39,342 bases of DNA, taken from NCBI GenBank assembly GCA_036845725.1, contig DAIUDK010000029.1:1-39342 (forward strand), in the 5' to 3' direction. The notes under the pieces are model-generated. The model did no database searches. It was not told where the DNA came from and saw only the letters and a program-made list of their open reading frames with translations. Shown here piece by piece: positions 1 to 7,412 of this stretch (positions within the stretch are counted from its first letter, which is position 1; every line of letters begins with the position of its first letter). Position numbers and translations under genes: made by a program. Source of the DNA: DSWT01 sp036845725 (lineage in GTDB: Bacteria > Chloroflexota > Anaerolineae > B4-G1 > SLSP01).

Positions 1-151
1 CCACTACCCCACCGCGCTGCGCGAATCCGTGAACCTCGGACTTCTTCGCGTCCAGGCCCAGGTCGAGTCCGACTTGGGCAGCGATGTCTGACGCGGTCAA
101 CACGCCTTGTCCGCCAACGCCTACGAAGAGCAGGTTTAATTTCTCAATCAT
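1..151 (-). CDS. iorB: Indolepyruvate:ferredoxin oxidoreductase beta subunit, N-terminal part (cut by window edge)
   Basis: Reading the minus strand from the ATG at 149-151 gives about 50 residues beginning MIEKLNLLFVGVGGQGVLTA and continuing through a KSEVHGFAQRGG segment. The GVGGQG turn and the SEVHGxxQRGG segment are typical of the gamma domain of 2-oxoacid:ferredoxin oxidoreductases and of IorB. The start is supported by an AGGAGA ribosome site a few bases upstream. The gene follows iorA on the same strand at a distance of 109 bases. With IorA it would oxidise arylpyruvates from aromatic amino acids to aryl-CoA and CO2, reducing ferredoxin in the cytoplasm. The C-terminal three quarters lie outside the window, so completeness cannot be judged. 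Confidence 0.88.
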   Translation of the reverse strand, partial: MIEKLNLLFVGVGGQGVLTASDIAAQVGLDLGLDAKKSEVHGFAQRGGVV

Positions 152-207
152 TATTTTTCTCCTGTAGCAGCGCGGAATCGTGATCCCGCGCAAGCCTATG
201 AAGTTGA

Positions 208-253
208 GGCTGGGAGTGTGGGGGCGGGCGCGCCCGCCCCCACACTCCCAGCC
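208..253. repeat. 46-bp perfect palindrome between iorA and iorB
   Basis: Positions 208-230 are the exact reverse complement of 231-253, with no spacer. The core is GGGCGGGCGCGCCCGCCC. It lies in the 109-base gap inside the ior operon. On the transcribed strand it is not followed by a T run, so it does not look like an ordinary intrinsic terminator. Confidence 0.95.
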
Positions 254-260
254 AAAGCAT

Positions 261-2072
261 TTATTCTTCCTCAATAGGCGCAATCGCCTGAGTCGGGCAG
301 ACTTGCATACAAACCGTGCAGCCGGTACACAACAGTGGATCAATAGACGACTTCGGCTTGTTGTTCGTCGGGTAAATCTCCTCGCTCTTGAGAATCGCCG
401 GGCAGCCGACGCGGAAACACGCGCCGCAGGCGACGCACTTTTCGAGATCGACCTCCATGCGAGGCTGGTAGTGGAAGTGCGGGGTGAAGACGCACGCGCC
501 GCGCACGATAAGCACCGCCGGGCCGTCTTCGTGCTTCAACGCCGCGCGGATGGCCTTGTTCATCGCGTCCACCTCCCAGGCGTCGACCTCTTCGACGTAG
601 GTGACGCCCATCGCCTTGACGAGGGGCGCGATGTCGATGTGCCGGCCTTCCTCGCCCTGGAGCGTCGTGCCGGTGCCGGGATTGTGCTGCTGGCCCGTCA
701 TCGCGGTGATGCGGTTGTCGAGTATGGCGACGACGATGTTCGCCTTATTGTAGACGGCGGACGCGAGCGGCGGCATACCCGCGTGGAAGAACGTGCTGTC
801 GCCGATGACGGTCACGACGCCCTCCTGCCCGCCCGCCTGTTTGAAACCGTGCCCCATCCCGATGCCCGCGCCCATCGAAATCAGCATATCCATCGCCTCG
901 AACGGCGGCAACACGCCCATCGAGTAGCACCCGATGTCGCCAGGGAGGACGACTTTGCGCTTGTTGCGACTCAGCGCGTAGAAGAACGCACGGTGTGGGC
1001 AGCCTGGGCAAAGCGCGGGCGGTCGAGGCGGCACGGTGACTGGTGAATCTTGATTCATGATTCTTGATTCATGATTCTCAATCAATCCGGCTTTTACTGC
1101 GCCCTGTCGTACCTTCGCCAGGGTCAGTTCGCCGCAGAGGGGGAAGATGTCTTTGCCGTGGGCCACGGCGATGCCTGCGGCTTTCAATTGATCTTCGATG
1201 AAAGGATCGAGTTCTTCGAGGACGATGAGCGTTTCCACCTGCGCGGCGAAGTCGCGGATGGCTTGCAGTGGCAGCGGGTAGCTCATCCCCAACTTGAGGA
1301 TGGAAGCGTGGGGCAGCACCTCGCGCGCGTACTGGTAGGCGATGCCGTTGGTCACGATGCCGAGCGCTTTGTCATTCCACTCGACGCGGTTGATGCCGCG
1401 CTCGAACGCCGTCGTCTCGGCCCACTGCGCCACATCCAGCAGCCGCTGCTCGATGACCGGATGCCGCATCCGCGCGATAGCGGGCAGGATCACACGAGTG
1501 ATTTCCGCCTCGCGCTCGAACGGCGGGAGGGGCTGGAACTCGCGCGTGCCCGGCACGGTCGCTTCCACGGCGGACTTGGAGTGCGAGAGCCGCGTTGTCG
1601 AGCGCATCAGCACCAGCGTTTTGAACTGCTCGCTCACGTCCAACGCCGCGCCTATAAACTGCCGGGCCTCTTCGCTGTCGGCGGGATCGAAGCACGGGAA
1701 CTTGCCGAAGCGCGCGTACTGGCGGTTGTCCTGCTCGTTCTGCGACGAGAACGCGCCGGGATCGTCGGCGCTGATGAGCACCAGCCCGCCCTTCACCCCC
1801 GTGTACGACACCGACATCAGACTGTCGGCGGCGACGTTCACGCCGACGTGCTTCATCACCGCGATGGTGCGCGCCCCGCCGAACGACGCGCCGATGGCGT
1901 TGTCCAGCGCCACTTTCTCATTGCTCGCCCATTCCGCCTTGATGCCTGGATAGCGCGCGAAGTTTTCGAGAATCTCTGTGGAGGGCGTTCCCGGATAGGC
2001 CGAAGCGTACTGCACGCCCGCCTCCCACGCGCCCAGGGCAAACGCTTCGTTACCGGAAAGTAATCGTTTCAT
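261..2072 (-). CDS. iorA: Indolepyruvate:ferredoxin oxidoreductase alpha subunit
   Basis: The product is about 603 residues, a usual length for IorA. It begins MKRLLSGNEAFALGAWEAG, an N-terminal pyrimidine-binding domain of the PFOR type. A TPP-binding domain follows, with PALCPGCPHRAFF, GDIGCYSMG and a GDS...LDN metal/TPP signature. The C-terminus carries two ferredoxin-like clusters, CVACGACFRVGCP and CTGCTVCMQVCP. The ATG at 2072 is preferred over an in-frame start 45 bases upstream because an AAGGAGG site lies just before it and the extra N-terminus (MCPPPNPHPF) is not conserved-looking. The enzyme decarboxylates indolepyruvate and related arylpyruvates and passes electrons to ferredoxin, acting with IorB downstream. 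An array of 7-bp repeats (1044-1078) is read through in frame in the linker before the TPP domain, encoding a segment around ENHESRIMNQD. Confidence 0.95.
   Translation of the reverse strand: MKRLLSGNEAFALGAWEAGVQYASAYPGTPSTEILENFARYPGIKAEWASNEKVALDNAIGASFGGARTIAVMKHVGVNVAADSLMSVSYTGVKGGLVLISADDPGAFSSQNEQDNRQYARFGKFPCFDPADSEEARQFIGAALDVSEQFKTLVLMRSTTRLSHSKSAVEATVPGTREFQPLPPFEREAEITRVILPAIARMRHPVIEQRLLDVAQWAETTAFERGINRVEWNDKALGIVTNGIAYQYAREVLPHASILKLGMSYPLPLQAIRDFAAQVETLIVLEELDPFIEDQLKAAGIAVAHGKDIFPLCGELTLAKVRQGAVKAGLIENHESRIMNQDSPVTVPPRPPALCPGCPHRAFFYALSRNKRKVVLPGDIGCYSMGVLPPFEAMDMLISMGAGIGMGHGFKQAGGQEGVVTVIGDSTFFHAGMPPLASAVYNKANIVVAILDNRITAMTGQQHNPGTGTTLQGEEGRHIDIAPLVKAMGVTYVEEVDAWEVDAMNKAIRAALKHEDGPAVLIVRGACVFTPHFHYQPRMEVDLEKCVACGACFRVGCPAILKSEEIYPTNNKPKSSIDPLLCTGCTVCMQVCPTQAIAPIEEE
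1044..1078. repeat. Five-unit heptanucleotide tandem repeat inside iorA
   Basis: Five consecutive 7-base units fit TGAWTCW, differing by one base at most from TGATTCT or TGATTCA. The array is inside the iorA reading frame and encodes part of an interdomain linker. It belongs with the other 7-bp-phased arrays at 15415, 33043 and 35574. Confidence 0.85.
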
Positions 2073-2151
2073 GCTGTGCCTCCTTGAGAAGGGGTGGGGG
2101 TTTGGGGGCGGGCACACCCACTCCTAAACCCTCTTCCCTCTATTTGGGATC

Positions 2152-2179
2152 ATTGTAGTGACAAAGTGCGTTCAGTCCA
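2152..2179 (-). promoter_or_regulatory. Possible sigma-70-type promoter of iorAB
   Basis: On the minus strand, TGGACT (2174-2179) and TACAAT (2152-2157) are separated by 16 bases and point toward iorA, whose start is about 80 bases downstream. The -35 box matches the consensus in only four of six positions, so this is tentative. Confidence 0.35.
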
Positions 2180-2242
2180 GCGGAAACAAACCGCTCTGTA
2201 GCAAATGTTACCTTGATTTATAATCTATGGACAAGTGATAGG

Positions 2243-2270
2243 TTGCGCCTTCTGTTACAATAGATATAAT
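2243..2270 (+). promoter_or_regulatory. Probable promoter of the helicase-associated-domain gene
   Basis: TTGCGC (2243-2248) and a perfect TATAAT (2265-2270) are separated by 16 bases. Transcription would begin near 2277, about 70 bases before the ATG at 2349. Confidence 0.6.
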
Positions 2271-2284
2271 CAGTTTGTATGGGA

Positions 2285-2315
2285 TAACGTTGAAACGTGC
2301 GAGCTTTCAACGTTA
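2285..2315. promoter_or_regulatory. 11-bp inverted repeat just downstream of the promoter (operator or leader hairpin)
   Basis: TAACGTTGAAA (2285-2295) is repeated in perfect inverse as TTTCAACGTTA (2305-2315) around a 9-base centre. It starts about 8 bases after the predicted transcription start, a position suited to a repressor operator or an mRNA leader hairpin. No T run follows. Confidence 0.6.
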
Positions 2316-2348
2316 ACGTACTTATCTTGCTCTTCTGGTTACCGAAAA

Positions 2349-3980
2349 ATGGCCTTGCGCACACTTTACCAAACGCTTCTCGACAGCGATCTAGCCCGTC
2401 TGCACGTGATCGCCCTACAGTGGAACATAACCTTAGTCGCCGAGCGCAAGCCTGATGTCGCGGCGGAACTGGCGGATGCGATGGCGCGCGCCAAAGCCGT
2501 GGAGCACGCCGTCGCCGGTCTTGATGACGCCGCGCGCGCAGCTCTGGATGATTTGCTGCGGCTGGGTGGGGTGATGCCGTGGGCTATTTTCACCCGCCGC
2601 CGTGGGGAACTCCGCGCCGTCGGGCCGGGTCGTCTCGAGCGTGAAGAACTGTGGCGTACGCCGGTCTCGCCAGTCGAGCAATTGTGGTATCTGGGATTGG
2701 TGCAGCGCGCCTTTGCCACGTGGCCTAACGGGCAGGTGGAGATGGCATTTGTGCCGGAAGAGTTGAGCCTGTATATGCCCATCCCTGCGCCTTTGGGCGT
2801 CGCACCGCCGAAGTCTGCCGCGCCGCCCACACACCAGGCCTCTGGAACCGACGTGCTGGCTGACGATCTGGTGACGTTGTTCGCGGCGCTGCAAATGGAG
2901 ACGCTCAGCCCCGTTGCAACGAGCGAGCGAACGACCTGGATGCGACTGCCGCAGGCGAGCGCCCTGCTCGAAACGCTGGCGTTGGAACAAGGCTGGCTTC
3001 AGCGAGACGAGCGGGAATCGTTGCGTCCGGTCGCCGAGCCGATGCTGGCGTGGCTGCAAGCAGATGGTTGGTCACAGTGGGCGACGCTGGCCCGCGCGTG
3101 GATGGAGAGCGCCCGCTGGAACGATCTCGCCGCCATCCCAACGCTGCGTCCCGATCCGGTTCGCGAGTGGCCCGCCGACCCGCGTGCTGCGCGCCAGGCG
3201 TTTCTCGATCTGCTGCGCCACTGCGCGCCGGAGTCCTGGTACACGTTCGTGGAGTTTACCGCCTTTGTACGTGAACAGAATATGGATTTTCTGCGTCCGG
3301 ATGGGGACTACGACGTCTGGGCATTGCGCGATGCGACCACGGATAAGCCCTTGCGTGGCATCGAAACCTGGGATGTTGTCGAAGGCGCGTGGATCGCATT
3401 CGTGCTGACCGGCCCGCTGCATTGGTTGGGGATGATCGATCTGGACAATGAGCCGGCGACCTGTTTCCGGCTGAGCGCGGCAGGCGCAGCGCTATTGACG
3501 CCGGGTGGTCCGCCAGTTCTGCCGGAACCACCGCCGCTGCGTTTGAGCGACGATGGCGTGATCGCCGTGCCGTTGCGGCGTCGCTATGCGCGCTTTCAAG
3601 TGCGGCGGATCGCGCGCCCATTGGCGTGCGGTGAGGATTATCGCTACCGGCTTACACCTGCGTCTTTGACGTTGGCGCGGCAGCAGCGCATCCCGCTGGC
3701 ACGCATCCTGGCTTTTCTGGAAGAGGCGACCGGACAGGCGCTTCCAGCACACTTGCGTGCTGCTATCGAAAGCGCCTATCGGGGTGCGGAGCCGGTGCGA
3801 TTGGAGCAGGTGTGGTTGTTGCGCTCGCCCGATCCGGCGCTGTTGGAGCACCCGACGCTGCGGCGTTTCATCCGCGAGTCGCTTGGGGAGGGGGTGGCGC
3901 TCATCCACGCCTCCGACCGCGATCACGTGTTGGCGGCATTGGCGCGCAGTGGCGTCTTGCCGGAATTGGATATCGCGTAG
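2349..3980 (+). CDS. Helicase-associated (XPB/Ssl2-like) domain protein without helicase motor
   Basis: The product is 543 residues when read from the ATG at 2349 (MALRTLYQTLLDSDLARLHV). The N-terminal 120 residues look like a winged-helix, Leu/Ala-rich region (LDDAARAALDDLLRLGGVMPWAIF). The C-terminal region (LTLARQQRIPLARILAFLEE to GVLPELDIA) resembles the bacterial helicase-C-3/XPB N-terminal-type domain. No Walker motifs or DEAH box are visible, so it is not a helicase by itself. The GTG at 2235 was rejected as a start because it lies upstream of the predicted promoter -10 box. No good Shine-Dalgarno site precedes 2349, so the start is less certain than for its neighbours. galK follows after 33 bases and may be co-transcribed. 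Function is unknown; DNA binding is an inference. Confidence 0.7.
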   Translation: MALRTLYQTLLDSDLARLHVIALQWNITLVAERKPDVAAELADAMARAKAVEHAVAGLDDAARAALDDLLRLGGVMPWAIFTRRRGELRAVGPGRLEREELWRTPVSPVEQLWYLGLVQRAFATWPNGQVEMAFVPEELSLYMPIPAPLGVAPPKSAAPPTHQASGTDVLADDLVTLFAALQMETLSPVATSERTTWMRLPQASALLETLALEQGWLQRDERESLRPVAEPMLAWLQADGWSQWATLARAWMESARWNDLAAIPTLRPDPVREWPADPRAARQAFLDLLRHCAPESWYTFVEFTAFVREQNMDFLRPDGDYDVWALRDATTDKPLRGIETWDVVEGAWIAFVLTGPLHWLGMIDLDNEPATCFRLSAAGAALLTPGGPPVLPEPPPLRLSDDGVIAVPLRRRYARFQVRRIARPLACGEDYRYRLTPASLTLARQQRIPLARILAFLEEATGQALPAHLRAAIESAYRGAEPVRLEQVWLLRSPDPALLEHPTLRRFIRESLGEGVALIHASDRDHVLAALARSGVLPELDIA

Positions 3981-4013
3981 ATAATATTGTCATCCACACG
4001 AATGGGAGATTGA

Positions 4014-5180
4014 ATGGCGAAACACGAATTATACAAAAAGGTGACAAAGGCCTATACGACTCGTTTCCAGCAGCCGCCCCAGTTGGTGGTGCGCGCGCCG
4101 GGACGGGTGAACCTCATCGGCGAGCATACCGATTACAACGACGGGTTCGTGTTGCCGGTCGCCGTCGATCAGGCAGCGTGGATGGCGGTTGGCCCGTCCG
4201 AAGGCTCACTGACGACGGTGCGCGCGCTGGACATCAAAAACGACGAAGCGATCTTCTCGACAATCGAAGTGCCCTCCTCTGCGGGTGGCTGGGCCGACTA
4301 CCCGAAAGGTGTTTTGTGGGCTTTCCTCGATCGTGGATTGCACCCTTCTCCCATCAACGCGGTGCTGGCGTCTGACGTGCCGGTTGGTGCAGGGATGTCC
4401 TCTTCGGCGGCCATCGAGCTGGCGTTCGCTTTTGCTTGGGATACGCTCGGTGAGTTCGGCATCTCCCTTTCCGATCTGGCGCTGTTGTGCCAGAAGGCGG
4501 AGAACCAGTACGTGGGCGTGAATTGCGGCATCATGGATCAGATGATCAGCGCGTGCGGCAAGGCCGGCCATGCGATGATGCTTGACTCGCGCTCGCTGGA
4601 ACGGCGCTACTTCCCGATGCCGGAGGGGGTCGCCATCGTCGTTGCGGATAGCATGGTGCGACGCTCGCTGGCGGCGTCGGAGTACAATGTACGCCGGGCG
4701 CAGTGCGAGCAGGCGGTAGGCCATTTGCAGGCGCATCTGCCGGAGATCAAGGCGCTGCGCGATGTGTCGTTGCGCCAGTTGAAGCAGTTTGGCCGCGATC
4801 TGCCGGAAGTGGTGTACCGGCGCGCGCGGCACGTCATCACGGAGAACGACCGGGTGGTGAAGTTCGCCCGCGCGCTCCATGCTGGCGACATCGCAGCGGC
4901 CAGCGCATTGATGATCGAGGGGCATCGTAGCTTGCGCGATGATTACGAGGTGAGCGCGGTGGAGCTGGATGCACTAGTCGAGGCGGCGATGGAAGTCCCC
5001 GGCTGCTACGGCGCGCGGCTGACCGGCGCGGGATTCGGCGGATGTACGATTGCCCTGGTGGCCGAAGCGGCCGTCCCCGAATTTAAAGCGCACATCACCG
5101 AGGCTTACGACGAGCGTTTCGGCAAACGGCCGGCTGTCTACGTCACGCACCCGGCTGACGGCGTTGCTGCCATCCAGTAA
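4014..5180 (+). CDS. galK: Galactokinase
   Basis: The 388-residue product has the full galactokinase signature APGRVNLIGEHTDYNDGFVLP near residues 28-48. It also has the GHMP ATP-binding loop GAGMSSSAAIELA (about 128-140) and the C-terminal GHMP motif LTGAGFGGCTIAL. Its length matches the family (about 380-400). It phosphorylates galactose at C1 with ATP, the first step of the Leloir pathway, in the cytoplasm. The ATG is preceded by GGGAG five bases upstream. It sits 33 bases after the helicase-associated gene and 79 bases before the alanine dehydrogenase relative; no other Leloir gene is in the window. A GHMP sugar kinase of another specificity cannot be fully excluded, but the N-terminal signature is specific. 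Confidence 0.95.
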   Translation: MAKHELYKKVTKAYTTRFQQPPQLVVRAPGRVNLIGEHTDYNDGFVLPVAVDQAAWMAVGPSEGSLTTVRALDIKNDEAIFSTIEVPSSAGGWADYPKGVLWAFLDRGLHPSPINAVLASDVPVGAGMSSSAAIELAFAFAWDTLGEFGISLSDLALLCQKAENQYVGVNCGIMDQMISACGKAGHAMMLDSRSLERRYFPMPEGVAIVVADSMVRRSLAASEYNVRRAQCEQAVGHLQAHLPEIKALRDVSLRQLKQFGRDLPEVVYRRARHVITENDRVVKFARALHAGDIAAASALMIEGHRSLRDDYEVSAVELDALVEAAMEVPGCYGARLTGAGFGGCTIALVAEAAVPEFKAHITEAYDERFGKRPAVYVTHPADGVAAIQ

Positions 5181-5259
5181 TACGCTTGCGACAGCGATTG
5201 TTGAAGGCTATCTGACTATCGGGCCAAAGACTAACTGACTATTTTCAAAGGAGCGGAAT

Positions 5260-6342
5260 ATGAACATAGGCATTCCTAAAGAACGACTCTGTGGAGAAGA
5301 GCGCGTCGGATTGACGCCGGCCGGTGTTGGCCTGTTGACGAAGGCCGGTCACAAGTGTTTTGTGGAAGTGAGCGCGGGCTCCGGCGCCGGTTTCGATGAC
5401 TACGACTACGAGCGCATGGGCGCGACGATGCTTTCGACCGGTGAGGAGCTTTATGCCAATAGCTCGCTGGTGCTCAAGGCGCTGCGTCCGACGATGGAAG
5501 AAATCAAGTGGATGCCCGCCGGCCAGACGCTCATGTGCTTCCTGGGTTTGATGTCGATCCCCCAGGCAGAGGTCGACGAACTCAAAAAGCATAAAGTGAC
5601 GGCTATTGCTTACGAGATGATTTCCAAAGACGGCCGCAACTTCCCCATCCTCAAAACGATGAGCGAGATTGCCGGACGCATGGCTCCATACATCGCCGGG
5701 ACGTTGCTGATGCGTACCTACGGCGGGCGCGGCGTGCTGTTGAACGGCGCGCCGGGTGTCTCCGCCGGTGAGGTGGTGATCCTGGGTGGCGGGACGTTGG
5801 GTATGAATGCCGCGCGCGCCTTTGTCGGTATGGGCGCAAAGGTCTTCATCCTCAGCCGCTCGTTGGATCGGTTGCGCTATCTGGAGGAGTACTTCCAGGG
5901 GCGCGTAACGACGATGATCGATCACGATTTCAACGTGGCTTACACTACGCGCTTTGCCGACGTGGTCATCGGCGCAATGCGCAATCCGGGCAAACGTGCG
6001 CCGGTCATCATCACCCGTGAGATGCTGCGCACGATGCGCAAAGGTTCGGTCATTATGGACTTCGCTATCGATCACGGCGGCTGTGCGGAGACGAGTCGTC
6101 CCACCTCATTTGACAACCCAACCTATATCGAGGAAGACGTGGTGCACTACTGTGTCCCCAATGTGCCCGGCGGCGTGCCGCGCACTTCGACACATGCTTT
6201 CAACAACGCCGCATGGTCTTATATCCAGCACATCACCAACGTAGAGCCGGGTTTAGCCTTCGCACAAAACGACGCTTTGCGCAACGGCGTGGTCATTCGC
6301 AACGGCGAGATCATCGAACCGCAGTTTACCCCACGGCACTAA
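5260..6342 (+). CDS. Alanine dehydrogenase / PNT-family NAD(P)-dependent dehydrogenase (divergent)
   Basis: The 360-residue product has the alanine dehydrogenase fold: N-terminal MNIGIPKERLCGEERVGLTP with Arg15, a Lys at 73, a Rossmann loop VVILGGGTLGMNAARAF (about 172-188), the conserved MDFAIDHGGCAETSRPT with Asp271, and VHYCVPNVPGGVPRTST. The family normally converts L-alanine to pyruvate and ammonia with NAD. Two positions are odd. The catalytic His in the usual YLHLA motif (His96 in the M. tuberculosis enzyme) reads Gly96 here. The acidic residue expected at the end of the second Rossmann strand is replaced by Ser-Arg (FILSRSLDRL), which hints at NADP(H). Substrate is therefore uncertain. 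An AAGGAG site lies six bases before the ATG. A terminator hairpin follows at 6350. Confidence 0.8.
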   Translation: MNIGIPKERLCGEERVGLTPAGVGLLTKAGHKCFVEVSAGSGAGFDDYDYERMGATMLSTGEELYANSSLVLKALRPTMEEIKWMPAGQTLMCFLGLMSIPQAEVDELKKHKVTAIAYEMISKDGRNFPILKTMSEIAGRMAPYIAGTLLMRTYGGRGVLLNGAPGVSAGEVVILGGGTLGMNAARAFVGMGAKVFILSRSLDRLRYLEEYFQGRVTTMIDHDFNVAYTTRFADVVIGAMRNPGKRAPVIITREMLRTMRKGSVIMDFAIDHGGCAETSRPTSFDNPTYIEEDVVHYCVPNVPGGVPRTSTHAFNNAAWSYIQHITNVEPGLAFAQNDALRNGVVIRNGEIIEPQFTPRH

Positions 6343-6349
6343 GGCACTT

Positions 6350-6382
6350 GAAAACCGGGATCCGTCGAAAATCCCGGTTTTC
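6350..6382 (+). terminator. Hairpin after the alanine dehydrogenase relative
   Basis: GAAAACCGGGAT (6350-6361) pairs with ATCCCGGTTTTC (6371-6382), a 12-bp perfect stem with a 9-base loop. The T run is built into the 3' arm (GGTTTTC) and followed by TGATTTGTTATT. It probably separates ald-like transcription from the etf operon. Confidence 0.65.
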
Positions 6383-6417
6383 TGATTTGTTATTCGTAAG
6401 TTGTAAGGAGGTGGAAC

Positions 6418-7412
6418 TTGTTTCACGCACTTGTCGCCGTTAAGCAGGTGCCGGACACGACCAACATCCGCATCGATCTCGAGACGGGCAACCTGGTGCG
6501 AGAGGGCGTGCCGGCGATTATGAACCCCTACGACGCGCACGCGCTGGCGTCCGNNNNNNNNNNNNNNNNNNNNNNNNNNNNNNNNNNNNNNNNNNNNNNN
6601 NNNNNNNNNNNNNNNNNNNNNNNNNNNNNNNNNNNNNNNNNNNNNNNNNNNNNCGAGAGGGCGTGCCGGCGATTATGAACCCCTACGACGCGCACGCGCT
6701 GGCGTCCGCCGTGGAGTGGAAGCGCAAGTTAGGGGGGAAGGTCACAATCGTTTCGATGGGGCCGGCCTCGTTCACGGTGACGATCCGCGAGGCTGTTGAG
6801 TTGGGAGCTGATGCGGGCTATCTGGTTTCTGACCGCAAGTTTGCCGGCGCGGACACCCTGGCGACCTCTTACGTGCTCGCCCAGGTGATCCAGATGATCC
6901 ACGAGAAAGACCCCATCGACGTGGTCTTCTTCGGCAAGCAGGCGATTGACGGAGATACGGCTCAGGTCGGCCCCGGGGTGGCGGTGCGGCTGGATCTGCC
7001 GATCATCACCTACGCGGTCAAGATCCGCGACATCGATCTCATTAAACGCCAGATCGTCGTCGAGCGCAAGACCGAGCGTTGGACGGAAGTCGTCGAAGCG
7101 CCGCTGCCCGCGCTGGTGACGTGCGAGAAAGAGATTGCCGGGGTGCCTTTTGCGCCGCTGCCCGATCTCATCCGCTCGCTGCGCTACGAGCCGGAAGTGC
7201 TGACGGTGGACAATGCGGGCATCTTCGACGCAGAACATATCGGCGTGCGCGGTTCACCCACCGTGGTCTTCAAAATGGGGACCCCGCCGCTGCCTGAAGC
7301 CGGTGAGAAGATCAACAGCCGTGAGATCGGCGTGGAAGCTGCCGTCGCGACGGCGTTTGCCAAAGCCGATGCCGCCGGTATCCTTACCTCCATTCTAGGA
7401 GGCGTCAAATGA
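6418..7412 (+). CDS. etfB: Electron transfer flavoprotein beta subunit (interrupted by an artificial assembly gap)
   Basis: The start is a TTG at 6418, fixed by an AAGGAGG site six bases upstream; translation begins MFHALVAVKQVPDTTNIRID, a standard EtfB N-terminus. The gene is interrupted by 100 N (6554-6653), but the 55 bases before the N run (6499-6553) are repeated exactly after it (6654-6708). Collapsing the repeat joins 6418-6553 to 6709-7412, giving 840 bases, an exact 280 codons (279 residues) with no frameshift and the usual EtfB length. The joined protein has the ADTLATSYVLAQ nucleotide-binding region and VFFGKQAIDGDTAQVGP. With EtfA it forms the flavin/nucleotide-binding heterodimer that accepts electrons from NADH or dehydrogenases. 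Its stop overlaps the etfA start (ATGA). Confidence 0.93.
6499..6708. other. Assembly gap (100 N) flanked by an identical 55-bp overlap
   Basis: Bases 6499-6553 and 6654-6708 are identical and flank exactly 100 N (6554-6653). A round gap of 100 N with overlapping ends is the mark of a scaffolder joining contigs whose ends overlap. The true sequence most likely contains the 55 bases once and no gap. Confidence 0.93.

Noticed and set aside
180..1046. Long plus-strand frames opposite iorA (also 1071-2063)
   Set aside because: They are Arg/His-rich shadows of the well-supported iorA gene and have no ribosome site or recognisable domain.
1044..1078. CRISPR-like repeat
   Set aside because: The units are 7 bases, contiguous, and without spacers; no cas genes are present in the window.
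5205..5245. A possible further heptanucleotide array before the alanine dehydrogenase relative
   Set aside because: GACTA recurs three times, but at spacings of 15 and 8 bases, not in 7-base phase.
6418..6678. Two separate EtfB fragments or an etfB pseudogene
   Set aside because: The break is explained by an artificial 100-N gap with a duplicated 55-base overlap; joining restores one intact frame.
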